From Lepidodermella squamata (Eukaryota; Gastrotricha): a DNA stretch of 64,000 nt. The DNA is taken from assembly GCA_047495785.1 (NCBI GenBank), contig JBLDXI010000054.1, forward strand, positions 3,844,001-3,908,000. The letters are read 5' to 3'. A program made the translations under genes and the position numbers. This document shows, piece after piece, positions 47,376-58,600 of this stretch (the first letter of the stretch is position 1; every line of letters begins with the position of its first letter). Under the pieces are notes generated by a model. That model did no database searches. It worked only from the letters and a program-made list of their open reading frames with translations, and was not told the origin of the DNA.

Positions 47376-48357
47376 ATGAAGGAACTCGGAAAGAAAAAGG
47401 GTTTGAGTGCTAAGGAGGATGCGATCATTTTCTTTAAAGACTTCATGTCTGGAGGCATCGCTGCTGCCATTTCCAAAACTTGCGTCGCTCCACTGGAGAG
47501 AGTCAAACTGCTGCTGCAGGTCCAAGATGCCAATACTGCCATCACATCGGCTCAGAGATATAATGGTATCTTCGACGCGTTCCGCCGCATCCCCAAAGAG
47601 CAAGGCTTTTTCGCCCTCTGGCGTGGCAACGGGACTAGCGTGCTCCGTTACTTCCCCACTCAAGCTCTGAATTTCGCCTTCAAGGATCAGTACAAACTGC
47701 TGATGCAAGTGGACCAAATCAACCAAAAGACAAATCCATGGAAATTCTTCGGCGCCAATTTGGCCGCCGGTGGTGCAGCGGGAGCTACATCTTTGTGCTT
47801 CGTTTACCCTCTGGACTTCTCTCAGGTAAATTGAGCCCGGAAAATTTGATGCGCCTCATTGATTTTTGTGTCACCATTAGACTCGTCTGGCTGCTGATAT
47901 TGGCAAGGGTGGAAAACGAGAGTTTTCGGGTTTGGGCAACGTCCTAGCAACAATTTATCGGGCTGAGGGTATTCGCGGTTTGTACCGTGGTTTCGTCGTC
48001 TCCGTTCAAGGCATCATTGTCTTCCGAGCTTTCTATTTCGGCTTGTTTGACACTGCTAAAGCGATGCTTCTGACCGATCCAAAGAACACAAACTTCTTCA
48101 TAATGTGGGGTATTGCTCAAGTCGTAACTACCTCATCGGAGCTGGGAACCTATCCTTTCGACACCGTCCGCCGTCGCATGATGATGCAATCCGGCCGTGC
48201 CGATCGTGCCTACAAAAATGCGTTCGAATGCTGGTACAAGATTGCCAAGCTGGAAGGTTTCCGCGCCTACTACAAGGGCGCTCTCTCGAACATTTTCCGT
48301 GGAGCGGGTGGTGCCCTCGTATTGGCACTTTACGAAGAAATCAACAAATATATCTAA
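47376..48357 (+). CDS. Mitochondrial ADP/ATP carrier (SLC25A4/5/6-type)
   Basis: Two exons, 47376..47825 and 47881..48357, giving 308 residues. It has three carrier repeats with six helices. Signature 1 is PLERVK, signature 3 is [11 protein letters not shown] including the RRRMMM box specific to ADP/ATP carriers. Signature 2 reads PLDFSQ, where the usual final residue is Arg; this Gln lies at the exon 1 end (codon 150) and the reading is unambiguous. The protein exchanges cytosolic ADP for matrix ATP across the inner membrane. The intron is 55 bp. Acceptor-like TTTAG sites end at 47338 and 47350, 37 and 25 nt before the ATG. An AATAAA lies at 48554-48559. Confidence 0.95.
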
Positions 48358-48806
48358 CTGCTGCCATATTTTGTGTACGTGTACGGTGTTGTGGTGTTGG
48401 GGGTATTTAAAAGTGATATCGTGAATCATTCCTTTGTTATTTTGGTGAGTGAAATACTGTAATAATTATCAATAGATTTCCTTTCTATGACAAATTGCCA
48501 GTGGTGTTATGGTCAGTGATTCGTATATAATGTTGGTTGTATTCCTAGATCGAAATAAATTCATTATATTTGAGGAATGTCCTTTACGTTATACATACCT
48601 GAAAGCATATAAATAATTGCACAAGCTGTCTTTAAATTTGCTTCAAGAATAACAAGATGAAACTTGCTGTAAGCTGTTTTTGAACACCAGTTATGTTGTT
48701 GTGCTTGGAACGAATTACCCATGGATATTATACACTTCGAAATGCCGGAAGAAATAAACGCCAGAAGCTGAAGTTTTACTCCTGCTTTTTCGTTAGGATA
48801 ATTAAG
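48358..48806. other. Carrier-RBM15 spacer
   Basis: This holds the carrier 3' UTR, its AATAAA (48554-48559), and about 250 bp before the next start. An acceptor-like TTTTTCGTTAG ends at 48796, 10 nt before the RBM15-like ATG. Confidence 0.6.
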
Positions 48807-50441
48807 ATGAAGCGTGTTTTTCAGTCTTACGAGGACCAGTCCGGCAGCTACGGCGACCAACAGCAGTATCCGAAAACTTCGCGATTCGCCAAGTCGCTCT
48901 GCGTCAGCAATATTAGCGCTCAATATACTGACGATGTTTTGATCAACGAATTGCAGAATACGTTTCAACCGTTTGGCGATGTTCAGGTAAAAATTGCTGG
49001 CTACATGGGGCGCCGTGTGGCTTATTTGAATTTCTACGACGAAAAAGCGGCCAACGATGCTTACGATAAATTTCTATCGAAAACATTGGCGATTTTCGAC
49101 AGAACTGTTCACATTGAACCTGTGCGGCAAAACAGACCGCGCCAACTTCGTGATGGTAATAATGACAAGCCAAATGATCGGTACAACCAACCAAAGCCAG
49201 TCGGATCGAATTTGAGACGGGAAACTTCTGAGAATAAACCGCATCGATACGCTCACCACCTCGACCGAACGTTGCCTGAGGATGATCCGAACGCTACTCG
49301 GACGCTGTTTGTCGGAAATCTGGACCCAGCCATTACTAAGGAGGATATTTTCAAAGCTTTCTCTCAATTTGGCATTGTTCTCGATGTTGATATCAAGTAT
49401 TCAGGGCAAAATGCCGCTAACAGACCGTCGCAGAATCCGGTTTGTTTCGCTTTTCTCCGCTTTAAAACCGTGGACGAAGCGTATGCAGCCAAAATCGGCA
49501 TGTCGGGTCAAATGCTGCTGAGCCACACGTGTAAGATAGGGTACGGAAAAATCGTCCCATCAGCGTGTTTGTGGGTGGGAAATATCGCCGCAACAACGCC
49601 TGCCGCGGACATCGAGCGGGAGTTTCGGAAATACGGCCAAGTTTTGCGGGCAAAAGTCGAGACTAATGCGATGACGGGTGATCGCTTCGCTATATTTGTT
49701 TACGATTCCAACGACAGTGCAGTAGCAGCTTCCTCAAAACTGCGCGCTTATCGATTCCCGCGGACTAACAAACGAATTCGCGTCGATTTCATCGGACCTG
49801 ATGAATTTGATCAGTACGGAACGGGCGAACCCAGTTCTGAAATGGATGCGGAACCTGCAGAAACTGCGCTGCTATCATCGATTAAACAAGCGAGTTCAGT
49901 GTCAGATTTGCTGGCAGCTCTTCCACGCTTGGTTTCTTGCCAATTTCTCGTTAAATCATCGCTTTTTGTAGCCGATCTTCACGTTATGGCCGGCGATGGT
50001 GAAATTGTGGCGTCGCATTTGTACAACAACCCTGGCCAGGTGATAAAAATCAGCCAGCGGGTTCCCATCACGGAAAATCACGTTGAAGAATTGCGGAAGC
50101 GGTGTCAATTGGCTCGCAGTGCTTACTGCGTGTTAATGGTCGGCCCTAGCACGGATCAGAATTTGATAGCGCGGGCTCGGAAATCGAACTCTCAGCTTTT
50201 CGTCCGGCCACTTCGAGCTTTATCGCAATACCTTCAAGCCAAAAGCACGATGGGAATTTTCATGTTGCAATCTATGCCGTTTTCAACCAGTGTTGTGCTT
50301 TGTTATTTGGTACCGAACTGCCCATTCGTGGAAAACCTGCTCGGCAAAGCTTGCCCGAATCTCTCGATTGACAGTGAAAACGCTAGTAAAGACGATTTTC
50401 TAACTCTGATTTGTTTCCGCTCAGCGCCACTGCACGCATGA
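48807..50441 (+). CDS. RBM15/Spenito-like protein: three RRMs and a SPOC domain
   Basis: An intronless CDS of 544 residues. RRM1 (about 30-100, SLCVSNIS and VAYLNFYD), RRM2 (about 170-245, TLFVGNLD with VCFAFLRF), RRM3 (about 252-325, CLWVGNIA with RFAIFVYD) and a C-terminal SPOC domain (about 365-540). This order defines the small SPEN-family proteins (RBM15, RBM15B, fly Nito), which guide the m6A methyltransferase complex to RNA in the nucleus. The frame is open upstream to 48693, but the ATG at 48807 follows a T-rich AG and opens the conserved part, so I chose it. The linker between RRM1 and RRM2 is Asn/Arg/Pro-rich. An AATAAA occurs at 50545-50550. Confidence 0.93.
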   Translation: MKRVFQSYEDQSGSYGDQQQYPKTSRFAKSLCVSNISAQYTDDVLINELQNTFQPFGDVQVKIAGYMGRRVAYLNFYDEKAANDAYDKFLSKTLAIFDRTVHIEPVRQNRPRQLRDGNNDKPNDRYNQPKPVGSNLRRETSENKPHRYAHHLDRTLPEDDPNATRTLFVGNLDPAITKEDIFKAFSQFGIVLDVDIKYSGQNAANRPSQNPVCFAFLRFKTVDEAYAAKIGMSGQMLLSHTCKIGYGKIVPSACLWVGNIAATTPAADIEREFRKYGQVLRAKVETNAMTGDRFAIFVYDSNDSAVAASSKLRAYRFPRTNKRIRVDFIGPDEFDQYGTGEPSSEMDAEPAETALLSSIKQASSVSDLLAALPRLVSCQFLVKSSLFVADLHVMAGDGEIVASHLYNNPGQVIKISQRVPITENHVEELRKRCQLARSAYCVLMVGPSTDQNLIARARKSNSQLFVRPLRALSQYLQAKSTMGIFMLQSMPFSTSVVLCYLVPNCPFVENLLGKACPNLSIDSENASKDDFLTLICFRSAPLHA

Positions 50442-50959
50442 ATTTGTTTTGTTGCAGTTTATTCTTTTGAAGCTACTACCATGCGCAATTTTTGACTGTG
50501 TAATTGTGACCGAAACAATTTTGCATTTCTTTTCCTCTGATCGAAATAAAACGGAATACGACGAACAAGAAATGACTTATGCCCGTTTTATTTGGTTTAA
50601 TATCGATCTTTCACAGAATAACAAGACGCCGCGCCAGAAAAACGCTTCTCTTTCGTTGGTGTATAAAGTGGAGCAACATCGACAGACCCGCTGCACCGCA
50701 TCTAGCGCACAGAGGTACATGAAGGGCGTGGAGTGGAGACGCAAAGAAAGTTTTGTACAAAAAGTCTTCGTATTAGTAATGTCGCTGTCGCGCGGCGGTA
50801 TATTCACATTATTTTTTCAACAATCGTAAATAATGCGTAATTAGTAATTTTTTTCTGTCAGTCAACAAATAAAAGAGATTTGAAGAATAAGAGCTTCGAA
50901 TAATTTGCGTGGTATAAACGGTTGAGAGACGAGAGAAGAAAAAACGCAACAAATTCAGA
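50442..50959. other. RBM15-FRMPD convergent spacer
   Basis: About 0.5 kb shared by two converging 3' UTRs, with the RBM15-like AATAAA at 50545. The 126-residue open frame across it has no motif and is probably noncoding. Confidence 0.6.
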
Positions 50960-53900
50960 TCATAGTTCGGATGACGCTTCGATAATAGCATCCTCGCCCT
51001 TGGTAGATTCTGGCGTCGGCGCCGCTGCTCGGACTTCACCGGCGGTACAAGCAGCGTCTTGTTTCAGCTGGAGTGTCAAACTTGCGAACACGGCGAGGCT
51101 TCGCGCCAGCCATGCCGCGTTGAGTAGCAACTGCTTCAACTTTTCGTTGAGGGCCACCGCTTCGGAACTCGACAAAGACTGCTCGTCGACGACGGACAGG
51201 CCCGTTTGGAGGCAGCAGCTGAAGGCGTCGAGTGCGTGGGTCAAACTCGTCGACAGTTGGCTGATGCGCTGAAGGCTTGTAACGCCGTTGTTGCTGTAAT
51301 GCGAGTCGAGAAGAAAGCCGGCGGTTTCGGCAAACGCAAGCACTGCATCACCCGCAGAGCTCGCGAACACCGTCTTGCTGCCGTGCCCAACCGATGTCAG
51401 CATAGCGCGGCAATGATTGACCAGCTTATCAGACTAGGAAAATAAATTCGAAAACAATTAAGGTGGCTGGAAATAATTAGTTTACTCACCAAATCATCGA
51501 GGGACGATAGGTTGATTTCAGGTTTCAATTCGCCATTCGTGAAGCTGTTTGGCGACGCGAAGTCCTGGGTTCCGAACACTGACAACGAGAACCGCAGCCC
51601 CGAGCTGTCAGCGACAATCGAGGCTAGTTGCGCATCGACGTCCATCGCCTGAGAGCGGTTCAGCAAAACCCGCGTGATGGTCGCTCGCAACTGGTCCGAT
51701 GGCAAATTGTTTATCGCTAGGAGCACGGGTGCCGGTAGCGGCGACATTTGACGCTCGGCTGATAGCGGAATGTCATCAGTTCCTGACTCGGACGACACGC
51801 CGATGTTCGAAAAGTTTTGGTCGTCGAACGCCGGCAACGGGAATGGATAAGGCGGAGGCGGCGGTGGCGCGCATTCCGACGGCGGGTAGCCCATCGAGTC
51901 CAACGTTGTAGTTGTCTCATTCAACTCGGGCGGCGGAGGCGGCAAATCGTCCGTTAGCGAAACAGTGACGATATTGTCACAGGTCATTATGGCAGCAGGG
52001 TCAGTGATACCACATGATGCCCATAGATGTTTTTTCTCCTCCTCCTCGCACCCTAGGGTACCTTTGAGTGCCATGTTGAACGAAAGCACGATGTCGTCAA
52101 TTGAGTGGTTCCGGCTCGGCAGTGAAGAGCGGCGAGGCGGCGGTGGGGGTGGTGGAGGTTTTTCGAAGCAGAGCGGGTTGTCGACAACCAGCTTCGACTC
52201 GTCGTCCTCGGAGTCGCCGAACCCAGGCGGCGGCTCGAATCGCATTTCGAGAAGGAGATCGACTGGCGTAGACGGCGCGTCGTCCGAAGGCGGCGACAAC
52301 ATCGGAGGCTGGTGCGAGCGTGGCGAGTCCATTTCGCTGCCGATCCCGCTTTCAGCCTCGGTGTGATGGTGGTGTTCTGTAGTCGAAGATGCGTTGACAG
52401 CCGAGCTTGAACGAGCAGCCGGGGTCAATTCGGAAATGTTGGGACAACTCGTGCTTTCAGTGAGTAAAAACTGATGTTGGAGCATCGACGTTTCGCCAAC
52501 TTGTTCCGTGTTCGGCGTCGTCGATTGCCCAATAGTGAGATGCAGCAGTGCTTGGCGCGGATGCTTAGCGTTCTGCCTCACAGTTGAGCTACGCTGGTGA
52601 GCGTTTGCGATTCCTAATAGAGAAATATTCATAACAGATTAGTATCACTAAAATCCCGGATTTAGCCGAAAAATCGAAACAAATGGAACGACTATGATTT
52701 TGTTGTCCCTTCTCGTATTCAGAAAATTCCTTAGTATTCCTTAGGGGCTAATAGAATTAGCTTGGTAATAAAGGGAGCAACAAACTTTGATCACTCTGGT
52801 TTGTGCTGGCTGCTTGCGGTTGTGTGACGGTCGTTGTTGATTGTTTTGACGATGGCAAAGACGAAGCAGCAGTATTATCGACTGCGTCCGCAACGACACC
52901 GCTGCTGCTGTTATTTGTCGCTGGCTGTTCGCCTGTACATCGGTGGGACAATAATCGCACAATAAATAACAACTCGATAAACTTCTTGTAGCGTGCAAAT
53001 GCCGCTTATATTTTCTAATGAAATATTCAACATCGTCTTCATGCTACATTACCGCGCGCGCGGAATTAAACCTCTATGAAATTTTATCGCAAAGCTGGCG
53101 GAGCGGCTGTACATGCCAGGCCCCAATAATGAATCGATTTCTATTTATTCCTCATCGTCTCAGGCATTTAAAATGCAAGAAATTGCGCCGCTGTTTTTTT
53201 TCCTTTCAATGTTTATACGACATTATTGTACTACATCGGGCCTTGATAATTTCACAGTCCGCTTTCTGCCCGGAAGACAACGCCAATAAAAAACTAGGCT
53301 TTACATCCCAGGGCGCTAAAAAACCAGCGCCAAAAAAGCAGATTATTTTTAGATCCTCCGCAAATTGGACTTACCGTTCGTTTCAATAATGGCGACGTCG
53401 CTATTAGTAGAGACGAGCAGTCTTCGGTATCTTCTGATGACGAAGAGGAAACTGTCTTTCAGCCAACGAGGCAGTAGAAATTGAATTGGCTATTTGAGGG
53501 GGTGAAAATCGGTTTACAGGCTTTTCGATATAATGTAATTTAATTCTCACCGTGATGTCTTTGATGACATGGTGAACGCTGCACGTGATGTTTGTAGGCG
53601 TTTGGCCGTTCCAATGCAGTCCTATGAGGCGAATATGTTCGAATCGAATAAGAAAAACTGGTTTCGTCTGCGTGAGCGAGGCTGGCAAATAGCTGATGCC
53701 GCAATTAGGGCCGAGTAACAGCGAGCACTTTTCTTCGGTAAAGCCGAGCAAAACGGCAGGAAACGAGTGGGCACCGTAGTCGGCCATGAGGCTTAGCAGC
53801 TTAACATACCTTATCGATGAGGTGCGGGAAGAATAATAAAACAACGGTGATTAATGAATATATTCGCAAAAACAGCCGATGATGAACTCACTGCATTTTG

Positions 53901-55671
53901 TAGTTCTGCTGGCCGGCGCCGCGTTGGCGCTCTGTGAGGTGGCGCAGTGATTCCGAAACTGCGTGCTCCACGCTGCGCCCTCGCCCTCGCTCGCGCACCC
54001 AGCTCGGAATGAACCTTTCCAAGCCGAACTCTTTACTGCAAATAGATGAATAAATGTTTACTCTTTCCTCCTTAAATAAATTGCTGCTTTCATAAACATT
54101 TCGTCAGCCACAGAATAAACCAGTACATAAGTAAGCGAAAATTTAGCGATTTTTTTTTAATTTCTTACTCTATGCGTCGAGTGGTCAGTTTGCCGGATAA
54201 ATTCGAAGCGATAGCGAATTGTAGGATGTGAAGCGCGCTCAGGTAAATGGCCTTATCGATGCCGAGTTCAGCTTCGTATTTCCCGGCCAACACGTCGTTT
54301 GTGCACTGAGTGTACAGGTAATCGAACGCGATCGGGTCGACGAGTAGAAAATCTTCCGGTTGCTTGGGCGGAAAAACAACACGCAGTGCCGCTTCATATT
54401 CGTTCGCCGCACACCAGTCGACAAACTGTAAGAGTAAAAATCGATAAGCATACTTCCTGGCTATTAAAAAAATCGTCCAACCTCGGAAATTTTCATTGTT
54501 TCGGGTAGGACGAACACGACCTCATTGGCACGTCTCAGCACAAAACCGAAATGTTGAATGACTGATATTCCTAATTTTTCTTGAAGTTGGCCCAGAATGT
54601 CGTTTACAGTTGTCTCATTGTCGTAGCGAAACGACCGGGTTTCGCCTAAATAAACAGTGGAAAGGTAAATAAATAAATAAAGGGAAATGTCCCACGATGT
54701 TTAACCTGATTCTAGCAACACACGAAAAGCTGACGGGAAAGGTTGAATGCTCGACGTTTTACGCCTTGTCGTATCGCTGGTGGATGGCAGGCGTCTTGAG
54801 CCATTCGTTCTTTCAAAACGATCTGTAACTTCCATTTCCATTAGTTGCTCACTCGTTGGTGGCGGTGGAAATGCTGAATTATCGGGAAAATTCGTGCTGT
54901 CAAATGACGAGTTTAGATTGCTTCGCCGATGAAGAGTCGACGAATCGATATTAGCAGTGTTTTCTGAAGACGAATTGCGAGAAGGCGGCGACGGTGGGAA
55001 TAGCGAGAATCCGTTCGGTGGCTCTTCTATAATGCAGTTGGAGTTCGCGTTGGCAACTTGAATTGGAGCAGCGAAATCTTCGTTGTAGGCTAAAATGCAC
55101 GATGCTACAGCACTGTCAGAACTGTCGCTTGAGCGGCCGCCGTCACGGTGACTTGTACCAGTGAGTGAAGCTACTTCGTAGTTCGGGCTGAAAAAAATAG
55201 TTCAGTTAGAGCCAAGCAATTAAAATAATGTTCTTAAATAGGTTTGAAATTTAAATAATTAATATTAAATAAATAATAATAGTAATAATTGAACCTAGCA
55301 TCGCCCGAGGAAAGGTTCATTGATAATTTGAACGACTGATCAGCATTATACCGCGGTTCTTCATGAACGGTTACGTAAATTGGGTCATCGACAGCAGGCG
55401 AGTAATGACGATAGCCGACGAGAATCACCGAACTGCCATCCCACCCACGGGGTGGCAAAGGTGGAGGCGCTTGGTGAAGGATACTGGATGCGTGTTCGGA
55501 CAAAGATCTCCGCCCGTCGATTGTGGCATTTTTGTACTCACCTAGCGACTTGCTAGGAGTCGCCCAGGTGCTCTTATTGTTATTATTATCGGTGTTTTTA
55601 ACGAGGGAAAACTGACTCGAGCCAGAGGGCCTCAGGTGTTGTTTTAGATTTTGTATCAAATTTTTAACCAT
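50960..55671 (-). CDS. FRMPD-type FERM-domain protein
   Basis: Nine exons on the minus strand: 55671..55295, 55187..54706, 54645..54482, 54425..54169, 54035..53892, 53809..53551, 53489..53375, 52613..51490, 51433..50960, giving about 1131 residues with phase kept at each junction. Residues about 270-570 form a FERM domain: F1 (FRVLLESGETRSFRYDNETT), F2 (DPIAFDYLYTQCTNDVLAGKY, then the EFGLERFIPSW segment) and F3 (LLSLMADYG, LLLGPNCGISY). These resemble FRMPD1/3/4. The C-terminal half is Pro/Ser-rich with PPPPPP tracts, then a helical segment of about 150 residues. No WW or PDZ domain precedes the FERM, and the ATG follows an in-frame stop. Relatives are membrane scaffolds that bind LGN/Pins or mGluR-associated proteins. 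Exon 7 is the least certain. Confidence 0.82.
52614..53374 (-). other. Intron 7 of the FRMPD-like gene
   Basis: A 761-bp intron between phase 1 exons. It contains CTG/CAG-type triplet runs near 52895-52925 and no recognised exon. Confidence 0.55.
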
Positions 55672-58600
55672 TTAAAAACCTGTTTCCGGGTAAAACAAAA
55701 TCAGCGTTTTTAAAATAATGAAAACCGGAACTACTATAAGTAGTGGGTCTTGTAAATGAGCCGCGGATAATGAATTAACAAGAAAAATAATGAGTAAAAA
55801 AATAGCAGCTACCAGCCATCTGTAAAGATTAGACAATAATAAGTAGGTAAGTATGTTTAATTTTGTTTATGCGGTGGCGCGTTTAGCAATAAATAGATGT
55901 TTCGCCACATGTGCGGCGGCTGGTAAGCAAAAAGTGCGAAAGCGCGAAAGTCTACATCACAATCCTAATCTACGTGAGCATACACGGCAGAACAGATGAA
56001 ATGGTTGATGACTGAATAACTACCTAATTTGCATTTATGAAGACATGAACACTTTTCGCCGCGATAATAAGAGAAATTAGTGTGTGGACTAAGCTCTCTT
56101 CGATGTGTTTGCAATGCAATATTATTATTATTATATTAGTTTTTGACTTGCCAACTTTGCCAAAAACACGCATATAAGGCTAAGCGAAAACACACGACGG
56201 CGACAATGCCAACAAACAGCGACAAATAATAATAAACCTAGGAAGGTGTTTTGCGCCGTCGCGCTTTCGGTAGGCAGGCAGGTAGGCATATACAAGCCAG
56301 ATTACGCTCACTTTTTGAGCTCTCAGGGTGTCCACGTGCTTGACAGCTTAAAATAACGACGATGGCCACTTGTGTTGCCGCCACATTGCGCGTGCTTTGC
56401 AGCTAATAAACGTGTTGCTCACACAAACCACGGCGGCAGGTTTGTTGACTTTGCTTCCTCATCTACACTATCAACAGCGTAAAATTTCAAGTTTCCAAGT
56501 TAATGGAATTTAAACAAAATCCGTGCGCCGCACACCGCAAAAGGTAATGGGGGTCTAAAGCCTAATTGACGTGTTCAACGCGAATTTGCAGTGAGAATTT
56601 AACCGCCAAAAGCCGGGACAGCCTGCGGAATTAAGAGAGCACTGAGCGGAACTTGTACGCGCGGTGAGACACGGATACGTCAAAGGCCGTGCGAGCGCGG
56701 TTCGGCATCGCGTTACAAGCACGCGCTCACTTCATCGGGCCGTCGGGTTCACGGCAGCGGCAGCACGCTCGGTTACCTGGCGTTACAATAGCATGCAATA
56801 TATTTTCGCATTATTTTCTTCATTATTTTACGTGGCACGTGGCGTTTCAAGCGGCGCCGACCAACAGGATAAACAGGTTGTGATACTAATATATTAGAAA
56901 TTTTGCAATAACGAGCGAATTTATAATGGAGGAGCAGAGAGGGTAACAACGCGGCAACTAGCGCACGCGATTTTGAGGTGATACTACTACTGCGTCGTCG
57001 CAGCATCGCCGTGGCGAATCTTTCTGGCAAACACGGCGGCGGACCGGGGTCAGATAGGATGCAGATTAGTGAGATATTTATTATTGTTATTATTATCAGC
57101 AGCCGGGCAATAAATAATAGCAAGAAATAACAGAGAACATTGAGTAGGAAAGCGGTGGCTATTAGCAGGTAACTCGGCGCCGTTTCCGCGTTGACTAACT
57201 TGTTACGTATCTCTCGAACAACAACGGCGGCTTTGTTTGCCGCGCAGGCGACGATCGTCAAGAAGCAACTAGATTCATGGGCAGCCGGTTTAATGGCCGC
57301 GATCAAAATTTACGATGACGCCTGTTTGCCTAGGTTCGCTATATTTAGCTGGTATTTAGGTATAGGTATATGAAACCTAATGCATCTCTACCTAGCTTTC
57401 ACGTACCTCGTGACGTTGTGCTGCCGGTGTGATTATTAGGCCGACGGCTTCTGCGCTGCTGCTGCTGCTGTGGATGCTCACACGGCACGGACAAAAGACG
57501 CCGTATAGTTGTATTTTTAGCCCGATACCTATTGCAGGTATTTTGCGCAGCTGCCCAGCGACACGCACACTGTTGCCGTCGTTGTAGTTGCGGTCGAAAA
57601 AGAATACAAAATTACGCAGACGCTAAATTGCTAAAAACGGGAATGAGTTAGAAAAATATTGCCACTTGTCGATGAAACAGACTTGCCTCGGTTTTTCGGC
57701 GTCCGGCGCGAGGGTTCGTCCGCGGAAATATTTATGCTCGCGTAATAAACAGAGAGACAAATATCAAATGGTCACTCCTATGCACGTAAAACAATGTAGA
57801 GCGGGTATATTATACCGTGAGCAGGTTTTGTCACAACAACACTCTGCATATAACGGTTAGCAGAAATGATAATGCAAACATTATTTTTAACAACAAGACA
57901 TGTTGTTGTAACAAATAACAAAACAGCGTTGTGCCCGATACCTACGTGCGGCGAAGGAATTCGTGTCGCTGACATGCGCGCAGATCTCGCGCTTTAATTG
58001 CTCGCAATACCTTCATGATCTCAAGCTAATCAGTCTTTACACGCATTGTGCTATACCCTTGTTATTGATATACTTATTGGTTTTTATTAAAATCTTCCTT
58101 AAAATCACAATTGGTAAAATATGAATTCTGAAGCTTTCCACTATTTTCCCAATAAATTTCCAATAAATTAAACCAAATAACAGATGAAGAAACGCAATCG
58201 ATGAAATCTAGGGAAGCTAAAGCCTGCCCAAGTTTTTCGAAAATTCAAATTATTATATCTAATGATTGGAGTGAGGCATTGAAAATATGGGCGTTATTTC
58301 CAATTGTGCCGAAAACACGTGAGCGAAGAAATCACGCAAGACATCAATTACTTATTAGCTCTAGATCCAGCATTTTTTCTACGTATTGGCGAAATAGGAA
58401 AAACATGTCATGATTCAGGGGATCAGACCACGTGGTCTGTTTCTAAATATATAGTAAAAATGAAGCGTTATTGATATTCAGAAAAATTCTGTAGGGTACT
58501 AAGAAAGTGAATGCAAAAAATGAATGTTCGCATTTAATTCATAGTGACAGAAGCATTTTCGCTTTGTCAAAGAATAATCCAATTATTAATAACACATTAC

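Noticed and set aside
53404-53551. Apparent frameshift at the end of the FERM domain
   Set aside because: Reading through seemed to break the frame, but an intron at 53490-53550 (GTGAGA to AAATAG) restores phase 0 and gives the expected RRYRRLLV-type helix, so no lesion is needed.
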